Of a stretch of 64,000 nt of DNA, positions 37,011 through 45,268 are shown in pieces. This DNA is from Burkholderiales bacterium (lineage in GTDB: Bacteria; Pseudomonadota; Gammaproteobacteria; Burkholderiales; SG8-41), in assembly GCA_019751125.1 (NCBI GenBank), contig JAIENU010000022.1:31475-95474 (forward strand), given 5' to 3'. The position numbers and the translations under genes were made by a program. Below the pieces are notes generated by a model. It was not told the origin of the DNA and did no database searches. It saw only the letters and a program-made list of their open reading frames with translations. The stretch's first letter is position 1; each line of letters starts with the position of its first letter.

Positions 37011-37318
37011 AGGGTGATGTCCAGCAAGGGACCGTGCTGCTGCGCACCGTAGACATCGCGGTCACCGGGCGTGCCGGCTACGATGGCGCGGTCCATCACG
37101 ATCTTGATCGCCTGTGCCGGCGGATAGGGAATGACTTCAACCTGCGAAGGCTCGAGGCCGTAGAGCGCCGCAATCGCCGCCGGCTGCAGCGCCGCAGCGC
37201 CCTGCGCACGGCTGTAGCCCGCGGCGTCGTTGAACATCAGGTCTATGGTCAGCGTGGTCGGACCGGCATTCTTGCTGCGCACCACGCGCGCAACGTCGAG
37301 CAGTTTCATCAGCTTCAT
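37007..37318 (-). CDS. DUF4387 protein, AtuA-associated
   Basis: 103 residues, beginning MKLMKLLDVARVVRSKNAGPTTLTIDLMFNDAAGY, the usual opening of DUF4387. It is the small partner of AtuA-like proteins and overlaps the AtuA-like start (ATGA), so the two are probably a complex. Enzymatic role unknown. Confidence 0.88.
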   Translation of the reverse strand: MKLMKLLDVARVVRSKNAGPTTLTIDLMFNDAAGYSRAQGAAALQPAAIAALYGLEPSQVEVIPYPPAQAIKIVMDRAIVAGTPGDRDVYGAQQHGPLLDITL

Positions 37319-37340
37319 TCACAGCCCTTGCGGGCGGTGA

Positions 37341-37370
37341 AAATTATTTCAATAAAAACAATGGCTTACA
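37341..37370 (-). repeat. AT-rich dispersed element, copy 6
   Basis: Minus strand GTAAGCCATTGTTTTTATTG followed by AAATAATTTTC, close to consensus. It supplies the TAA stop of the VOC gene (37366) and ends about 22 bases before the DUF4387 start. Confidence 0.75.
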
Positions 37371-37827
37371 CTTTAGCCGGGCGCTTGGCATGCTCCGGGA
37401 ACTGCATCGAGGACAGGCGACCGGTCTCGACATCGTCCGGCGTTTCCTCGTTGGGGAAGTTGAGCTCGACCTTGTTGCCCACCGGGTCGCGCAGGAACAT
37501 CTGGAAGCCGGCGTTGGGCACGTTCTGCTCTTCGTATTCAAGACCGAGTTTTTTGAAGCGGTCGCGATAACTCTGCACACCCTGCACCGCATAGGCGGTG
37601 TGGTCGTAGCCGCTGCGCGATTCATCGATACCGGGCCAATCCGCCTTGAAGCGCGTGACCACGTGCACCAGCGGATGGTCGCCGCAGTAGAGCCAGATGC
37701 CGCCCGAGGGGAAATTCGGCCGATAGCCGACCTTCAGACCCAGCGCCTCGGTGTAGAACTTCTCGATCGCCGGCAGATCGCTTTCGCGGCAGCCGATGTT
37801 GATGTGGTGTACGCCGGTGAGTTTCAT
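37366..37827 (-). CDS. VOC (glyoxalase/dioxygenase fold) family protein
   Basis: 153 residues from the ATG at 37827 (AGGAGGAGC upstream). Paired beta-alpha-beta modules: VHHINIGCRESDLPAIEKFYTEALGLKVG and YDHTAYAVQGVQSYRDRFKKLG. Potential metal ligands are His7 or His8, the His in DHTAY and the Glu in NKVELNF. Family members include lyases, isomerases and extradiol dioxygenases. It leads the cluster of AtuA-like, Bug, FAH, Bug and TauD-like genes. Confidence 0.85.
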   Translation of the reverse strand: MKLTGVHHINIGCRESDLPAIEKFYTEALGLKVGYRPNFPSGGIWLYCGDHPLVHVVTRFKADWPGIDESRSGYDHTAYAVQGVQSYRDRFKKLGLEYEEQNVPNAGFQMFLRDPVGNKVELNFPNEETPDDVETGRLSSMQFPEHAKRPAKV

Positions 37828-37989
37828 AATGCTCCTCCTGCAGTTGTTCATGATCCAGACACTGTTCGAACCATCCGACTCGGACCATCCTTATGAAGCC
37901 TAACTGTGACATACCGTCCGCGCCTTGCCTATAGCCCGGAATACGGTGCGCTTGCCTGCCGGCGGCGGTTCATGCTCTGCTAGCGCGCC

Positions 37990-38763
37990 ATGAGCTTTCT
38001 GATCATCTGCAGCGTGGCCGCGCTGGCGGCACTGCTGACCTTTTTCTCCGGCTTCGGCCTCGGCACCCTGCTGCTGCCGGCCTTTGCGCTGTTTTTCGCG
38101 ATTGAAAAAGCCGTCGCGCTGACCGCGATCGTCCATTTCCTGAACGGCGTATTCAAACTCGGCCTGGTGCACCGGCACATCGACCGCGGCGTGGCGCTGC
38201 GCTTCGGCCTGCCCGCCGCGCTCGGCGCGCTGGCCGGTGCCTGGCTGCTGGTGCAGCTCGCCGGCAGCGGCATCCGCATCGACTACACGCTGATGGGCCG
38301 CGCGGTCTCGATCACGCCGCCGCAACTGGTGATCGGCGTGTTGCTGCTGGTGTTTGCCGCATCCGAACTGCGGCCATCCGCAGGACGCCAGGGATTTCCG
38401 CCTAACTGGCAGATCCCCGGCGGGCTGCTCTGCGGTTTTTTCGGCGGGCTCGCCGGACTGCAGGGTGCGCTGCGCTCGGCCTTCCTGCTCAATGCCGGAC
38501 TCGACAAGGCCGCCTATGTCGCCACCGGCGCCGCGGTCGCCTTTTTCATCGACCTCGCACGGCTGTCGATGTATGCCCAACTGATCGCAAAACACCACGC
38601 CGAATTCGACTACGCGCTGCTCGCCGCCGCAGTGCTGGCCGCACTGGCCGGCTCGGTGGTCGGCAAACGTTTTCTGCACAAGGCGACGATGCCGGCCATC
38701 CGCAAGGTGGTGGCGCTGATGCTGTTTGCCGTATCCCTCGGGCTGATCACCGGCCTGCTCTGA
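37990..38763 (+). CDS. TSUP-family (TauE/SafE) membrane transporter
   Basis: 257 residues, about eight hydrophobic segments. FSGFGLGTLLLPAFALFFAIEKAVALTAIVHFLNG and LCGFFGGLAGLQGALRSAFLL are the paired TSUP repeats. TSUP carriers move sulfonates, sulfite or organic acids. The DctP-like gene begins 26 bases downstream on the same strand, so the two are probably co-transcribed. Confidence 0.88.
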   Translation: MSFLIICSVAALAALLTFFSGFGLGTLLLPAFALFFAIEKAVALTAIVHFLNGVFKLGLVHRHIDRGVALRFGLPAALGALAGAWLLVQLAGSGIRIDYTLMGRAVSITPPQLVIGVLLLVFAASELRPSAGRQGFPPNWQIPGGLLCGFFGGLAGLQGALRSAFLLNAGLDKAAYVATGAAVAFFIDLARLSMYAQLIAKHHAEFDYALLAAAVLAALAGSVVGKRFLHKATMPAIRKVVALMLFAVSLGLITGLL

Positions 38764-38788
38764 ACACCACCACAAGGACAAAGGGTCA

Positions 38789-39706
38789 ATGCCACCGGCC
38801 ATCTTCCGCCTCGGCGGCTACCAGAAGCCCGCCTCGATCCACACCCGCGCCTGCCTGCGTTTCGGCGAGGTGCTGAAGCGCGAAGCCGGCGATGCCGTCG
38901 ATTTCCAGTTTGTGCCCGACGTGCTGGCGCTGGGCCACAAATCCGGTGACCTGCCGAAGATGGTCGAGAGCGGTGAACTGTCAGCCTGCTACATCTCGTC
39001 GCTGCGTTATTCGAAATGGGTGCCGGAACTCGCACTGTTCGACCTGCCCTTCCTGTTCCCGGATCGCACCGCAGCCTACAAGGTGCTCGACGGCAAACTC
39101 GGGCAGTCGCTGAAACAAAAAACATCGCAGCAGTCACCGTTCCGCCTGCTCGCGTACTGGGACAACGGCTTCCGCCACTTCAGCAACAAGATCCGCCCCA
39201 TCCGCAAGCCGGCCGACTGCAAGGGCATCCGCATCCGCATCCAGATGAGCGAGCTGCAGGCCGAATCGCTGCGCCTGCTCGGCATGGAGCCGATCCTTGA
39301 GGACATCAAGATCTTCGTCGAGCAGATCGCCGGCGACCGCTTCGACGCCCAGGACAACCCGCTCACCAACATCGTCAACTTCAACGTCCACCAGCACCAC
39401 CGCCACATCACCCTCTCCGGCCACGTCTACGGCGTTGCCTGCCTGATGGTCAATCGCGCGCAATACGAGTCATGGCCGGCAGCCGTGCAGCGCGCCGTGG
39501 ACATCGCCGCGGCGGAAGCCACGGTGCTGCAGCGCCAGCTTGCAGCGGCGGAAGACGAGGAAATGCTCAAACGACTGGATCCGGCGCAGAACGAGGTGGT
39601 GCGGCTGACTTCGGATGAGCACCGCGCGTTTGCGGAGGCGGTTGCTGCGGTGACGGCGCGCTACCGGAAGGATTACGCGGAGAGTTTTTTTGCGTTGTTG
39701 AACTAA
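38789..39706 (+). CDS. DctP-like TRAP receptor domain protein without signal peptide
   Basis: 305 residues. The TRAP DctP fold is recognisable: FGEVLKREAGDAVDFQFVPD, FDLPFLFPDRTAAYKVLDG, KGIRIRIQMSELQAESLRLLGMEP (the Arg that typically binds the carboxylate) and VNFNVHQHHRHITLSGHVYG. Unlike normal DctP, it begins MPPAIFRLGGYQKP with no hydrophobic leader. The ATG has AAGGACAAAGGG upstream and no earlier in-frame start exists after the TSUP stop. No DctQM gene is near. It may be cytoplasmic or a TSUP partner. Confidence 0.82.
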   Translation: MPPAIFRLGGYQKPASIHTRACLRFGEVLKREAGDAVDFQFVPDVLALGHKSGDLPKMVESGELSACYISSLRYSKWVPELALFDLPFLFPDRTAAYKVLDGKLGQSLKQKTSQQSPFRLLAYWDNGFRHFSNKIRPIRKPADCKGIRIRIQMSELQAESLRLLGMEPILEDIKIFVEQIAGDRFDAQDNPLTNIVNFNVHQHHRHITLSGHVYGVACLMVNRAQYESWPAAVQRAVDIAAAEATVLQRQLAAAEDEEMLKRLDPAQNEVVRLTSDEHRAFAEAVAAVTARYRKDYAESFFALLN

Positions 39707-39720
39707 ATGCAGCAGAACTT

Positions 39721-39859
39721 GTAGCCCGGATAAGCGAAGCGCCATCCGGGTCCGTCCCCCAAGGGGACTTGCTTCGGGCGCGCAGCGGACGATTACTCAG
39801 CGTATTGGCAAACCCGTAACAACACATCCCCCGGATGGCGCTTCGCTTATCCGGGCTAC
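39721..39859. repeat. REPIN-like inverted repeat pair
   Basis: Two 30-base arms (39721-39750 and 39830-39859) are exact reverse complements, separated by 79 bases. Each begins GTAGCCCGGATAAGCG when read outward and contains an internal CCCGGAT/ATCCGGG stem. A small hairpin (GTCCCC/GGGGAC) lies in the spacer. This is the form of a REP doublet mobilised in trans by a REP-associated transposase; none is in the window. Confidence 0.85.
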
Positions 39860-39864
39860 GACAC

Positions 39865-40467
39865 TCAGGATGCAAACAGTCTTGATAGTGCTTTGTGCGC
39901 GGACGCTGTGTTCCATCGCCATTGCCTCGGCTCAGAAAAAAGGACGTACTGCTCAAACCACCAACCGAGATGCTTCGTCGGAGTATGCGGCTGCTGCAAC
40001 AGAATCTGCAGCCGGCTAAGTTCCGCTTGCTCTTGAACTATCGTAGCAATGCGGTTGGCCTGCGCCCGATAAATAGCTATTCGGTTTCCAGATCGAAGTA
40101 GGGCAAGAGGAGTGTCATCGCCATTCCCTGCCCTCATCTCGGCGTGGTGATAGTTTTCCCCGCCCATTCCATCACCCCGGAACATTCGATCTTGGGTCTG
40201 GGCTCCCACGTACAAACGTTCGCCAGCTTTGAGCGCACGTAGATCCGCGCCGTCAGGGACGGCAAAGTAAATCCACGACTCCCCTTGCTTGCATTTTCGC
40301 CCGTGCTGCTCAACTTCGATGATCGGCAAGCCAAAGTACCCTCGCCTGGCATAGTCGTAAGTCTTGGTTGGATGCGCTCGCAGAAGCGTCAGATAGCGTT
40401 CAGCTACAGTAGCCGCGAATGGGAGGAGATTGGGGAGTAACATCAAGCAAGAAATAAAATAACTCAT
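39865..40467 (-). CDS. Hypothetical protein with possible GIY-YIG-like pattern
   Basis: About 200 residues. I do not recognise the family. WIYFAVPDG followed about 15 residues later by RLYVGAQTQDRMFR resembles the first two motifs of GIY-YIG nucleases (Tyr, then Tyr-Val-Gly and a later Arg), and NYHHAEM follows. The match is weak. Base composition is less GC-rich than the neighbours, suggesting transfer. The start is uncertain: the ATG at 40467 lies inside an AT-rich dispersed element and has no Shine-Dalgarno; an internal MLLPNLLPF Met is an alternative. A REPIN ends 6 bases past the stop. Confidence 0.5.
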   Translation of the reverse strand: MSYFISCLMLLPNLLPFAATVAERYLTLLRAHPTKTYDYARRGYFGLPIIEVEQHGRKCKQGESWIYFAVPDGADLRALKAGERLYVGAQTQDRMFRGDGMGGENYHHAEMRAGNGDDTPLALLRSGNRIAIYRAQANRIATIVQEQAELSRLQILLQQPHTPTKHLGWWFEQYVLFSEPRQWRWNTASAHKALSRLFAS

Positions 40468-40490
40468 TGATTTTATTGAATAATTAATAC
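40457..40490 (+). repeat. AT-rich dispersed element, copy 7
   Basis: Plus strand AACTCATTGATTTTATTGAA followed by TAATTAATAC. It overlaps the proposed start codon of the minus-strand hypothetical gene and lies 55 bases past the deacetylase stop. Confidence 0.6.
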
Positions 40491-40544
40491 TTACCGTTTT
40501 CGCAACACATTGATTCCAGAAAGCTTTCCAGCCACCCAACAAAC

Positions 40545-41441
40545 TCACCCCCGCCCCTTCCCCTTCGCCGCCGCCTTCCCACCCCGCCGATACCAATTCA
40601 GTATCTTGTCCCCGGTCCAGAACTCCACGCCCGGCTCATCACGCAGCCGGCGGAACACGTTCTCGAAATACTTGATCCGGTGCGGCACGCCGGAGATGTA
40701 GGGATGCACGGCAATCGCCATCACCTTGACGCGCTTGGCACCCTCTTCATACAGCCGCTCGAACTGGTCCATGCAGCGTGATTCGAATTCGGATGCGCTG
40801 TGGTGCTGCACCATCATCATCGCGATGTCGTTGAGTTCCAGCGAGTAAGGCATCGCGACCACCTTGCCGTGTTTGGTCTGGATGTCGCAGGGCTCGTCGT
40901 CCACCACCCAGTCGGCGATGTACTGGATGCCGGCCTCGGCGAGGTAGTCCGGGGTGTAGAGGGTTTCGGTGAGGCCCGGCGCAAGCCAGCCCACCGGCGC
41001 CTTGCCGGTGAAGGATTTGATCTGCTTCACCGTGCGCTTGATCATCGCGCGCTGGTCTTTTTCGATATGGGTCGGCTGCTGGTCCCAGGAATGGCCGACG
41101 AATTCCCAGCCCGATTTCAGCGACTCTTCGGCGATGCGCGCGTAGTCGGTGCAGATGCGGCCGTTGGTGAACAGCGAGGCCTTGATGTCGAGTTCGTCCA
41201 GCGCCTGCTTGATGCGCCAGAAGCCGACGCGGTTGCCGTATTCATGCCAGGCCCAGTGCGCGAAGTCCGGCAGGCGCGTGATGTGGGTCGGCGGCGGCAG
41301 CACCTGGCGCGGCATCGGCCGGCTGATATCCCAGACCTCGACGTTGACCACCGGCCACACGATCAGTCGCACGCCCGCAGGTGGCTTCAGCGGCGGACGG
41401 TCGATGATGGGGACGTAGGGCAGGCGTTTTGACGGGATCAT
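40545..41441 (-). CDS. Polysaccharide deacetylase family protein (PuuE-like)
   Basis: 298 residues. This is the cytosolic CE4-like group related to allantoinase PuuE: DFAHWAWHEYGNRVGFWRIKQALDEL, WEFVGHSWDQQPTHI (HxxxxxxH region), MAIAVHPYISGVPHRIKYFENVFRRLR. Such enzymes hydrolyse C-N bonds in small molecules rather than polymers. There is no signal peptide. The C-terminus is Lys/Gly-rich (GGKAAAKGKGRG). Substrate unknown. Confidence 0.88.
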   Translation of the reverse strand: MIPSKRLPYVPIIDRPPLKPPAGVRLIVWPVVNVEVWDISRPMPRQVLPPPTHITRLPDFAHWAWHEYGNRVGFWRIKQALDELDIKASLFTNGRICTDYARIAEESLKSGWEFVGHSWDQQPTHIEKDQRAMIKRTVKQIKSFTGKAPVGWLAPGLTETLYTPDYLAEAGIQYIADWVVDDEPCDIQTKHGKVVAMPYSLELNDIAMMMVQHHSASEFESRCMDQFERLYEEGAKRVKVMAIAVHPYISGVPHRIKYFENVFRRLRDEPGVEFWTGDKILNWYRRGGKAAAKGKGRG

Positions 41442-41473
41442 GAAAGGCTCCGACAGCGATGTGGATGAATGCG

Positions 41474-41499
41474 CCCTTCGACAAGCTCAGGGCGAACGG
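41474..41499 (-). repeat. 26-bp dispersed repeat, copy B
   Basis: Exact reverse complement of 31606-31631, in the divergent gap between the PuuE-like and amidohydrolase genes. Plus strand contains TTCGACAAGCTCAGGGCG. Confidence 0.75.
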
Positions 41500-41574
41500 A
41501 ATTGTAATCGCAGGCGCCGCCGTTGAGCCGCGCCGCACCATGCTCTAACATCGCGGCTCACCTCAGGAGACCCC

Positions 41575-42447
41575 ATGGAACTGCCCTGCCTGCCGCCGGT
41601 CGAGCCGACCCGCGCCCCGAAAATCCCCACGCCTGCGGGCGCCTGCGATACGCACTTCCACCTCTTCGGGCCGCGCGCGAAGTTTCCCTTCGCCGAGTCA
41701 CGCTCCTACACGCCGGACGACGCACCGCTGGAAAAGCTGCTGCAGATGCTCGACGCCCTCGGCATGGCGCGCGGCGTTATTGTCCAGGGCAATGCCCACG
41801 GCACCGACAACAGCGTGGTGCTGGATGCCCTGACCCGCGAGCCGAAACGCCTGCGCGCCGCCTGCATCGTCACGCCGGACACGCAGAAAGCCGAACTCCA
41901 GCGCATGCGCGACCTCGGTGTCCGTGCACTGCGCTTTCACCACATGCCGCATGGCGTGGGCTTCAGCTCGCTGGGCATGCAGTCGTTTGAACGGTTGGCG
42001 CCGCTCATGGCCGACCTCGGGCTGCACGCGCAGTTCATGATGGATGCCAACGCGCTCGACAGCGCGATGCCTTTCTTCAAAAACTGGAAACTGCCGATCA
42101 TGCTCGACCACATGGGCAACGTCGACGGCAAGCTCGGCGTGAACCAGCCCGGCGTGCAGCAGATGTGCCGGCTGCTTGGTGAAGGAAAAATCTGGGTGAA
42201 AGTCTCGGGCAGCTACCGTGTCTCGACGCAGTATCCGGATTATCCCGACGCAAAAGTGATCCACGAAGCGCTGGTCCGCGCCAATCCCGATCAGGTCGTC
42301 TGGGGCACCGACTGGCCGCACCCGCGGCTGGAAAAGGACATGCCCGAGGACGGCCACCTGCTCGACCTGTTCAACGAGTGGACGCCGGACGCGGCCCTGC
42401 GCAAGAAAATCCTCGTCGACAATCCGCAGAAGCTCTACGGTTTCTGA
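41575..42447 (+). CDS. Amidohydrolase, 2-pyrone-4,6-dicarboxylate hydrolase-like
   Basis: 290 residues. A metal-dependent TIM barrel of the amidohydrolase_2 type: ACDTHFHLFGP (HxH), ALRFHHMPHG, IMLDHMGNVDG and VVWGTDWPHPRLEKD (late Asp). The family opens lactones such as 2-pyrone-4,6-dicarboxylate in lignin-derived aromatic breakdown, or decarboxylates. ATG at 41575 follows AGGAGACCCC. Substrate not determined. Confidence 0.9.
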   Translation: MELPCLPPVEPTRAPKIPTPAGACDTHFHLFGPRAKFPFAESRSYTPDDAPLEKLLQMLDALGMARGVIVQGNAHGTDNSVVLDALTREPKRLRAACIVTPDTQKAELQRMRDLGVRALRFHHMPHGVGFSSLGMQSFERLAPLMADLGLHAQFMMDANALDSAMPFFKNWKLPIMLDHMGNVDGKLGVNQPGVQQMCRLLGEGKIWVKVSGSYRVSTQYPDYPDAKVIHEALVRANPDQVVWGTDWPHPRLEKDMPEDGHLLDLFNEWTPDAALRKKILVDNPQKLYGF

Positions 42448-42474
42448 GGCGCCGTTGCAAAAAATAACGAGGTA

Positions 42475-42510
42475 AAAAAAGGGCCGCATCTCTGCGGCCC
42501 TTTGTTTTTA
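42475..42510 (+). terminator. Rho-independent terminator after the amidohydrolase
   Basis: An 11-bp stem (42478-42488 with 42493-42503) and a 4-base loop, followed by GTTTTTATAA. The A-run on the left also makes it usable for the convergent MmgE/PrpD gene. Confidence 0.88.
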
Positions 42511-42528
42511 TAAATTAATCCTTGCCGT

Positions 42529-43911
42529 TCAGTCATCCCCCGCCAGCAAATCCGACAGCTTGGCCAGCGATCCCGGCGGGCCGAAGTTGCGCGCGGCTTC
42601 GAACAGCTCCGCGGTCCTGGCCTTGCCCATCACCGGCTCGACCAGGCCTTCAAACTTGGTGCGCAGTGCATCCCAGCTCATCGGGTTGTCGGGGTGGCCC
42701 ATCACGATGTCGGTCTCGGCCTTAATGTGCTCGCCATTGTCCAGCGTGACATCGAGGTAGGCGCGGTACGGCGGCTGTCCCTGCACCGGCTCGAGCTTGA
42801 CCAGCGGCACCAGCCCGGCAACTGCCGGATCGCGCATCGTCGCATCAACAAAATCGGTCTGCACCACGCGATAACCGCTCAAACCCATCGCCACGCAGAA
42901 CGGCACGCTGAATTTGCCTTCCAGCGGCGTGCGCGGCGCGGTCTTGCCGGCAGTGACCAGCGCGTTGGGATGCACCTTCGCATGCACCGCGGTGATCTTG
43001 CGGCCCTTGACCTTGTCGGCGATGGAACGTGCGGCCTGGGTTGAGGGATGTGTCGCGCGGCAGCTGGCAAAAGGCTTGAAGCTGTTGCCGAGCAGCTCCC
43101 ACTTCACACCAAAGTCATCCAGCGGCGGCACTTCGGTTTCGCGGTTCTGGATGAAAGCATCAAGCAGACCCCTCTCCAGCTCATACAGATGGGTCGCCGA
43201 GATAAAGCCGTTGGCAGCGAGTTGCGCGGACATGATGCCGTCCATCGCGGCCTTGCCGGCGTGGAAAGGTTTGCTGTGTGTGCCAAATGAACCGACCAGA
43301 CCGCCGGCCGTGGTCGCCGCCACGCCCAGCGCATAGGCGATGCGCTGCTCGTCCAGCCCCATCAGCGACGACGCCACCGCCGCAGCGCCGGCACGGCCGA
43401 ACACCGAAGTCGGATGCAGGCCGCGGCGCTGCAGGCTGCGGCCGACGCCCGGAGGCCCGCCACCGCCGAGCTTGGCCATCACTTCAAATCCGGCAATGAA
43501 GCCGGCGATGGCCTGCTTCTCGGTATAACCATGCTCTTCGGCCAGGGCCAGCGCGGTTGACCAGCAGGGACCGCTTGGATGACCCGCGCCCATCGGGTGC
43601 GTGTCGTCGTAATCCATTGCATGCGTCATCGTGCCGTTGGCCAGCACCGCCAGCGCCGGCGTGGTCTTGCCGCCGCGGAAAATGCGCGCCTTGCCCGTGG
43701 CATTCCAGGCCTTGATTACCGGCAGCACCGGCAAGGCCGGCGCGTCACGCGAAGCACCCACTGCGCAGCCGATGAAATCGACCAGCGCACGGATCGCGGC
43801 CTCCATCACTTCGGGCGGATATTCTCGTCCCTGCGTGCTGGCGATGAATGCGGTGAGCTGTTTGCCGCGGGTTTCTGCCGCGGGTGCGGATTTGGCGGTT
43901 GCAAAGGACAT
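42529..43911 (-). CDS. MmgE/PrpD family protein
   Basis: 460 residues. Signatures include VDFIGCAVGASRDAPALPV, MDYDDTHPMGAGHPSGPCWSTALALAEE, GVGRSLQRRGLHPTSVFGRAGAAAVASSLMGL and FGTHSKPFHAGKAAMDGIMSAQLAANGF. The family contains 2-methylcitrate dehydratase and cis-aconitate decarboxylase; the prp genes are absent here, so the substrate is open. Start ATG at 43911. Confidence 0.9.
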   Translation of the reverse strand: MSFATAKSAPAAETRGKQLTAFIASTQGREYPPEVMEAAIRALVDFIGCAVGASRDAPALPVLPVIKAWNATGKARIFRGGKTTPALAVLANGTMTHAMDYDDTHPMGAGHPSGPCWSTALALAEEHGYTEKQAIAGFIAGFEVMAKLGGGGPPGVGRSLQRRGLHPTSVFGRAGAAAVASSLMGLDEQRIAYALGVAATTAGGLVGSFGTHSKPFHAGKAAMDGIMSAQLAANGFISATHLYELERGLLDAFIQNRETEVPPLDDFGVKWELLGNSFKPFASCRATHPSTQAARSIADKVKGRKITAVHAKVHPNALVTAGKTAPRTPLEGKFSVPFCVAMGLSGYRVVQTDFVDATMRDPAVAGLVPLVKLEPVQGQPPYRAYLDVTLDNGEHIKAETDIVMGHPDNPMSWDALRTKFEGLVEPVMGKARTAELFEAARNFGPPGSLAKLSDLLAGDD

Positions 43912-43961
43912 CGGTGGATTCCCTTCTCAATTGATGCAATGTCTTTAAAACATATCCCCGA

Positions 43962-44687
43962 CTAGCGCAACAACAGCAGCACCGCGCTCCCCGCCGAAAT
44001 CAGCAGGATTGCCGCGCGCAGCTGCGCCTGGCTGACCCGCCCCGCCACCAGCGGCGCAACCAGCAGCCCGGCGCACACCCCCGGCAGCAGCGCCGCGGCA
44101 CGCTTCATTTCCAGCACGCCGAACAGGCCAAACAACGCAAGCGCAACACAGGACCCCAGATAGGCGGTGAAGAAAAACGCGCCGAGCATGGCCCGCGCGT
44201 AATCCGGCTGCGCATCCTGGAACACAATCGAAATCGGCGGACCGTGAATACCCACCATCGTGCCCATGACGCCCGCCGCCGTGCCGCCCACACCCAGCGA
44301 CACCGGCGAAGGTTTCACATGCAGGCCCGCGACACTCAGGCCCACCGCAATCAGGATCAGCACCGCAAACACCCGCTCGACCTCGGGACCGTGCAGCGCA
44401 TTCAGTGCCAGCGCGCCGATCACCGTGCCCAGCGCCAGCCCCGCCAGCGACAAACCAAAACCGCTGTAGTTGATCACCTGCCGCTCGCGATATGCCGTCA
44501 CCAGCGCGACCAGCGAACCCGACAGCAGCATCGGCCCCGGCACCAGTTGCGGATGCAGCAGGGCCAACAAAGGCACTGATACCAGCGCGATGCCCACACC
44601 CACCGAAGCCTGCACGGCGGAGGCGATGAACATCACGAGGTTGGCGGCCAGAAGAATGGCCAGCGGGAGGTCTACTTGGGAAATCAA
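43962..44687 (-). CDS. TSUP-family (TauE/SafE) membrane transporter
   Basis: 241 residues, about eight hydrophobic segments; QASVGVGIALVSVPLLALLHPQLVPGPMLLSGSLVAL and GVMGTMVGIHGPPISIVFQ are the paired repeats. It precedes the MmgE/PrpD gene, so it may carry that enzyme's substrate or an anion. Not closely similar to the TSUP at 37990. Confidence 0.88.
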   Translation of the reverse strand: MISQVDLPLAILLAANLVMFIASAVQASVGVGIALVSVPLLALLHPQLVPGPMLLSGSLVALVTAYRERQVINYSGFGLSLAGLALGTVIGALALNALHGPEVERVFAVLILIAVGLSVAGLHVKPSPVSLGVGGTAAGVMGTMVGIHGPPISIVFQDAQPDYARAMLGAFFFTAYLGSCVALALFGLFGVLEMKRAAALLPGVCAGLLVAPLVAGRVSQAQLRAAILLISAGSAVLLLLR

Positions 44688-44689
44688 AG

Positions 44690-44729
44690 CGCGTTACCGG
44701 ATGCGGAATGCAGGCTGGATGGTAACGCG
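44690..44729. other. 9-bp inverted repeat before the TSUP gene
   Basis: CGCGTTACC (44690-44698) and GGTAACGCG (44721-44729) form a perfect inverted repeat with a 22-base spacer, just upstream of the minus-strand TSUP start. It may be an operator or a weak terminator for tspO. Confidence 0.35.
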
Positions 44730-44740
44730 TTGATACTGAT

Positions 44741-45268
44741 TCAGTCAGTGCCGGGACTTCGCAATCCCGAACACACTAAACTCAGCAGCGCGGGATTAAG
44801 CCGCCACAGCGTAAAGTTCAGCGCCGCCGCAAAACTCACCCAGGCCAGGTAGGGCAGCAGCAATACCGCAGCTACACGCTGCACGCGCCAAAACAACACG
44901 AGAGTCGCTGCGATCAGCAGCCACAGCAGCACGATCTCGATGAAAGCAACAGCACCCAGCCGCCACACAAAAAACAGCCAGGTCCACAGCGCGTTGAACA
45001 GCAACTGCACGATGAAGAGCTTCAGCGCCGCGCCCTGAAACCCCTGCCGCCGCCACACCAGCCAGGCCGCAACGGCCATCAGCACATACAGCACCGACCA
45101 CACCGGCCCGAACAGCCACGCCGGCGGTGCCCATGACGGCTGGATCAGCTGGCCGTAAAAACCGGCGGCATTGATCGAGGCGAAACCGCCGATGGCGGCG
45201 GTGATGAAGCTGGCGATCAGCCAGCCGAAGAGCGCCAGGGTTTGCTGAAGTATTGAAGGTTGGGGCAT
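44741..45268 (-). CDS. TspO/MBR family membrane protein
   Basis: 175 residues with five hydrophobic segments. Family signatures: YGQLIQPSWAPPAWLFGPVWSVLYVLMAVAAWLVW, LQLLFNALWTWLFF (here VQLLFNALWTWLFF) and LLPYLAWVSFAAALNFTLWRLN. TspO proteins bind tetrapyrroles and modulate stress or photosynthesis genes. It follows tex across an AT-rich dispersed element. Confidence 0.93.
   Translation of the reverse strand: MPQPSILQQTLALFGWLIASFITAAIGGFASINAAGFYGQLIQPSWAPPAWLFGPVWSVLYVLMAVAAWLVWRRQGFQGAALKLFIVQLLFNALWTWLFFVWRLGAVAFIEIVLLWLLIAATLVLFWRVQRVAAVLLLPYLAWVSFAAALNFTLWRLNPALLSLVCSGLRSPGTD

Noticed and set aside
35610..37318. AtuA-like and DUF4387 as evidence for terpene (citronellol) catabolism
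   Set aside because: No geranyl-CoA carboxylase or other atu genes are present, and the family is broader than that pathway.
39721..39859. The inverted repeat as an intrinsic terminator of the DctP-like gene
   Set aside because: The 30-bp arms are 79 bases apart with no T-tract after the second arm; each arm alone has the REP form.
42475..42520. TTTGTTTTTATAAATTAATC as another copy of the AT-rich element
   Set aside because: The T-tract belongs to the amidohydrolase terminator and the conserved left arm is absent.
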